From CAYFUR01 sp964346275 (lineage in GTDB: Bacteria > Sumerlaeota > Sumerlaeia > SLMS01): 64,000 nucleotides of DNA. Below the pieces are notes generated by a model. That model was given only the letters and a program-made list of their open reading frames with translations. It made no database searches and was not told the origin of the DNA. Shown one piece after another: positions 60,842-64,000 of the stretch (positions are counted from its first letter, which is position 1; each line of letters opens with the position of its first letter). The stretch is taken from NCBI GenBank assembly GCA_964346275.1, contig CAYFUR010000005.1, positions 3,401 through 67,400 of the forward strand, read 5' to 3'. The translations under genes and the position numbers were made by a program.

Positions 60842-63160
60842 ATGCCTCATTCCTCGATGACCGATCTGCTCTCGCATCTGAATCCCGCGCAAAAAGACGC
60901 TGTGACCCATATGGGCGGCCCGCTGATGATTATCGCGGGCGCCGGATCAGGGAAGACGCGCGTCATTACCCATCGCATCGCCTTTCTCCATCGCGAATGC
61001 GGAATCCCCCTGAACGAAATCATGGCGGTAACTTTCACCAACAAGGCCGCTCGCGAAATGCGCGCGCGCGTCTGCCGCTTGATGGGTGTGCCCGATACGC
61101 CGGGGCTGCCCATCGGCACGTTTCACTCCCGCTGTGCCATGATCCTGCGCCGCGACGCCGCCGCCGCCGGCCTGGACGCGAACTTCGCCATTCTCGACGA
61201 GAACGATCAAAAGCAGGCCATCAAGCGCGTCACCAAGGAGTTGGAAATCTCCGACAAGCGCGTTCGCCCGGGCCAGGTGCAGTCGTTTATCAACCAGGCC
61301 AAGATGCAGCTCCTCACACCGGCGGATTGCAAGGAGGAGCTGGACGAAGACGAAGCCCCCTATGCCGAGATCTACGAGCGCTATCAACAGGTCCTCGAGA
61401 AAAACAAGTCGGTGGATTTCGAAGACCTGATGATGAAGACGGTCCTTCTCTTTCAGGAAAACGAGGAGATCCGCAAGAAATGGTCAGGGCGCTATCAATA
61501 CGTGTTGATCGATGAGTATCAGGACACGAACCACGCACAGTTTCTGCTGAGCAAGCTGCTGGCGCAGGGTCACGAGCAGATCTGCGTCGTGGGGGACGAG
61601 GACCAATCGATCTACAGCTGGCGCGGAGCGGAGATCCGTAATCTGCTGGATTTCGAAACGTCGTTTCCCGGAACCCGGATCATTAAGCTGGAGCACAACT
61701 ACCGCAGTTCGGGAAACATTCTGAAAGCGGCTAGTACAATCATCGATCACAATACCCAGCGGATCGGCAAGGTGCTCTATACAACGCGGGGCGATGGCGC
61801 GCCGCTCGCGTTCCACCTCTCGCCTGACCAGGACGTCGAGGCGAAAGACATCTGTATGGAATGCCTGCGCCTCATCCAGTCAGAAGGTGTGAACCCCGAT
61901 GAGATCGCCGTTTTCTATCGCGGGCACTGGCTGTCTCGGTCCGTGGAGGACGCCATGCGCAAGTATCGCCTGCCCTACCGCGTGGTGGGAGGGATGCGCT
62001 TTTACGACCGCGCGGAGGTGAAGGACCTTCTCAGCTATCTGCGCCTCGCCGTGAATCCCGAGGATGACCTCGCTTTCGAGCGAGTTGTGAACCGGCCGGC
62101 CCGCGGCGTGGGGCCCAAGGCGCTGTCGCAGATCAGCGGCCGTTCGGCCCGCGACGGCGTCTCGTTGCGCGAAGCGGCAAGCCGCGTGCTTGGTGATGGA
62201 GAGTTGAAAGGGAAAGCACGCAAGGGAATCGAGCACCTCCTCTCCTGCCTGAGCGATTGGGTTTCCATGGAAGAATCGGCAGCGCCGCATGAAGTGCTCG
62301 AGAGAATTTTGGAAGACACGAATTTCAAACAGGACGGCGTGGGCGATCCGGACTCATTCGAGGGCGAAGCGCGCATCGAGAATATCGAAGAGCTGGAAGG
62401 TTTGATGCAGGGCTTTGAGCCCGAGGCCGAGCGGCACCAGCTTGCGGAATTTCTCGCCACAATGGCCCTCGACGCCACGGAAGACAAACAGGACAACTCC
62501 CCGAAGGTGAGCCTGCTCACCATGCACAACGCGAAGGGGCTGGAGTACGATTATGTCTTTATCGTCGGCCTGGAAAAGGGCGTCTTCCCGACCAGCCGGG
62601 CAGAGGAATCCTTCGACGAATATGCCATCGAGGAAGAACGGCGCCTGTTCTACGTCGGCATTACCCGGGCCCGGGAAAAGCTGCATCTCATGTATAGCAT
62701 GCGGCGCAACCGGCCAGATTATTTTTTCAATTCGCCGTCTCCCTTCTTGTCGGAACTGCCCGCTTCCGTCTTCGACGAGGAGAGTATCAAGCAGCTGCGC
62801 CGCCTGCTGCCGTACGGCTGGGGGCAAGAGCGCGAGTTGGGCGGGAGCCGCCGGGAAGAGGGGGATTGGGAATACGTCATGGACGAGAATCCCGACGCCG
62901 TTTTCAGTCCGCAAAAGAGCGAGCCGCGGACCTTCAGCCGCATGACAAGGGGGCTGGGAATTGGCCGGGGCGGGCCGTCCCTCCCAGGAGGCCAGAAGCC
63001 GCAGTTCACACCGGGCCAGCGGATCGTTCACAAATACATGGGATCCGGGACGATCGAGAAAATCGGCGGGCGTCCGGGATGGGAACGGGTCTACATCGCC
63101 TTCGACGATGGAAAGACCCAGGACTTCATTCTGAAATACGCTCCACTTAAGCCGGAATAA
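60842..63160 (+). CDS. pcrA: UvrD/PcrA/Rep-type DNA helicase
   Basis: A 772-residue superfamily 1A 3'-5' helicase for nucleotide-excision and replication repair. Motifs in order: LLSHLNPAQKDAV (Q motif), Walker A AGAGSGKT, AVTFTNKAAREMRARV, GTFHSRCAMILRR, VDEYQDTNHAQF (motif II as LIDEYQDTN), VVGDEDQSIYSWRGAEIRN, LEHNYRSS, LLTMHNAKGLEYDYVFIVGL and FYVGITRAREKLHL. The C-terminus GQRIVHKYMGSGTIEKIGGR is the Tudor-like fold of PcrA/UvrD that contacts RNA polymerase. Start 60842 or 60857; neither has a good Shine-Dalgarno. Confidence 0.95.
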   Translation: MPHSSMTDLLSHLNPAQKDAVTHMGGPLMIIAGAGSGKTRVITHRIAFLHRECGIPLNEIMAVTFTNKAAREMRARVCRLMGVPDTPGLPIGTFHSRCAMILRRDAAAAGLDANFAILDENDQKQAIKRVTKELEISDKRVRPGQVQSFINQAKMQLLTPADCKEELDEDEAPYAEIYERYQQVLEKNKSVDFEDLMMKTVLLFQENEEIRKKWSGRYQYVLIDEYQDTNHAQFLLSKLLAQGHEQICVVGDEDQSIYSWRGAEIRNLLDFETSFPGTRIIKLEHNYRSSGNILKAASTIIDHNTQRIGKVLYTTRGDGAPLAFHLSPDQDVEAKDICMECLRLIQSEGVNPDEIAVFYRGHWLSRSVEDAMRKYRLPYRVVGGMRFYDRAEVKDLLSYLRLAVNPEDDLAFERVVNRPARGVGPKALSQISGRSARDGVSLREAASRVLGDGELKGKARKGIEHLLSCLSDWVSMEESAAPHEVLERILEDTNFKQDGVGDPDSFEGEARIENIEELEGLMQGFEPEAERHQLAEFLATMALDATEDKQDNSPKVSLLTMHNAKGLEYDYVFIVGLEKGVFPTSRAEESFDEYAIEEERRLFYVGITRAREKLHLMYSMRRNRPDYFFNSPSPFLSELPASVFDEESIKQLRRLLPYGWGQERELGGSRREEGDWEYVMDENPDAVFSPQKSEPRTFSRMTRGLGIGRGGPSLPGGQKPQFTPGQRIVHKYMGSGTIEKIGGRPGWERVYIAFDDGKTQDFILKYAPLKPE

Positions 63161-63456
63161 TTGGCTGCGAAAAACGGCTTTATCCTCTCTCGTGCCATGA
63201 TTTGGGAGGTCTTTGGCTTCCTGCTTAGACGCTCCAAAAAAAACGCCGGTGTGGAGTTGCCTTGCCAGCCGCCATCGTATGGATATCATTCCGCCCCGGC
63301 AGGGACTAGGACGATCGGCTATGGTCTCTGATTCACCCTTTTGATGAATCGACACGCTCTGAAGCATGAGAAAACCCGCTCACGCGAACGCACCTGCCGA
63401 CTTGAATACATTGCATCGAAATCCAGCCAAATCAGTCATTTTACGAGGAGAGTCTC

Positions 63457-64000
63457 ATGAAGACATCTGAACTCTGGTCCGCATTGCATCTGCCATCGGA
63501 CGTGGAAAAACTCCTGCAGAATTGTCCAAGCGCCACAATAGCCAGGAATATCAACGATCTGGTGGAGCTTTCCTGCGGTTCCGCGGAATCCAACCAGTTG
63601 ATGGTCGAATACGAGCTGCCCGACGGCAAGACAGTTCCCGAGGTGGAAGTGAATCGCGTGAGAAACGGCATTTCCGCGAATTATCTCGAACCCTACATGC
63701 GCCGCCGCGACCCCGATTGCATGGTCATCGCCGATGACAAGCCCACCGATAAAGCGCGTTTCTCAGACCGCTATGGGTATCCTTTCGAAACTCTTCGCAA
63801 AGAGACTTTCGACTGGCTCGCCGGCCAGGACCTCGCCCTCTTTGCCTTCCATACCGGCCAGGAAGGGATGGGAAGCGATTGCATCGCCATCGCCCCGAAA
63901 AACGCCGCTTTTTTCGCGCTTGGACTGGCCATGCTCCAGGGGATCCTCGATCCCAAGAATCTCCCGGAAAACTTCAAGCCAAACTCGTTCATCTATATCG
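63457..64000 (+). CDS. DUF4914-like protein (3' end beyond window)
   Basis: The first 181 residues of a protein cut by the right edge. GAGGAG is 5-6 nt before the ATG. Stretches such as ANYLEPYMRRRDPDCMVIAD, DKPTDKARFSDRYGYPFETL and FAFHTGQEGMGSDCIAIAPK recall the DUF4914 family, large proteins with a PEPCK-like nucleotide-binding core of unknown function. This match is from memory of the family pattern and is less certain than most assignments here. No partner genes are visible. Confidence 0.55.
   Translation, partial: MKTSELWSALHLPSDVEKLLQNCPSATIARNINDLVELSCGSAESNQLMVEYELPDGKTVPEVEVNRVRNGISANYLEPYMRRRDPDCMVIADDKPTDKARFSDRYGYPFETLRKETFDWLAGQDLALFAFHTGQEGMGSDCIAIAPKNAAFFALGLAMLQGILDPKNLPENFKPNSFIYI

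Overview
The window is about 64 kb of GC-rich bacterial chromosome from a diderm. It carries lipoproteins, periplasmic parvulin and LysM proteins, and a type II secretion/type IV pilus-like operon. It holds almost only genes, in short operons on both strands. There are no transposases, phage genes, CRISPR arrays, rRNA or recognisable tRNAs. A block of 100 N's (15879-15978) shows that this is an assembled scaffold, probably from a metagenome. The pseudopilins (FTLIELLIVVAIIAILAA core, AQTRSKVSRVKADMR continuation, YDPTNGT near the C-terminus) and the secreted carbohydrate-active proteins resemble those of Sumerlaeota, Hydrogenedentota and similar uncultured phyla. That placement is inference.

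Layout. 1-9 kb: a glycosyltransferase cut by the window edge, a Bax-inhibitor-1 membrane protein, a periplasmic parvulin with a LysM inserted in its fold, a LysM lipoprotein, enolase, a membrane zinc metallopeptidase and two Hsp20 chaperones. 9-16 kb: a 1316-residue secreted protein of unknown function, then infB, interrupted by an artificial gap. 16-19.5 kb: a leftward unit headed by a TPP riboswitch (pseudopilin, pnuC, nadR), with a ThiF-like E1 enzyme diverging from it. 19.6-28.8 kb: a sialate O-acetylesterase and the addB-addA recombination nuclease. 28.8-32.4 kb: pheT and a tandem-YHS exported protein. 33-37 kb: an envelope-lipid operon (uppS, cdsA, flippase-like protein, rsmB-like). 37-45 kb: typA; an acetolactate synthase gene behind a Leu/Val/Ile leader peptide and attenuator; and an LplT-PlsC-acyl-ACP synthetase fusion. 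45-52 kb: a DCC protein, an ftsY-led operon, a GHL10 secreted hydrolase and a metal permease. 52-58 kb: an ECF sigma/anti-sigma pair followed at once by a compact pseudopilin/GspF/GspE operon with no secretin. 58-64 kb: a GT2 fusion, gdhA, a UvrD/PcrA helicase and the start of a DUF4914-like gene.

The main discoveries are regulatory. The TPP aptamer on the minus strand has an intact core. An 8-nt sequence near the start of the following pseudopilin gene can pair either with that aptamer core or into a hairpin hiding the pseudopilin ribosome-binding site, so this looks like a working translational switch on an unexpected target. The ilvB leader peptide contains an LLLVVVEIAI run, followed by a G+C-rich terminator and an upstream segment that could act as antiterminator. 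The octamer GTCTATAC/GTATAGAC occurs 15 times inside genes, in several reading frames and using rare ATA, CTA and AGA codons, which suggests selection on the DNA itself.

Unusual proteins include a parvulin with a nested LysM domain and a polytopic membrane domain fused to a pseudopilin. Gene order is scattered compared with model bacteria: pheT lacks pheS, ilvB lacks ilvN and infB lacks nusA next to it.
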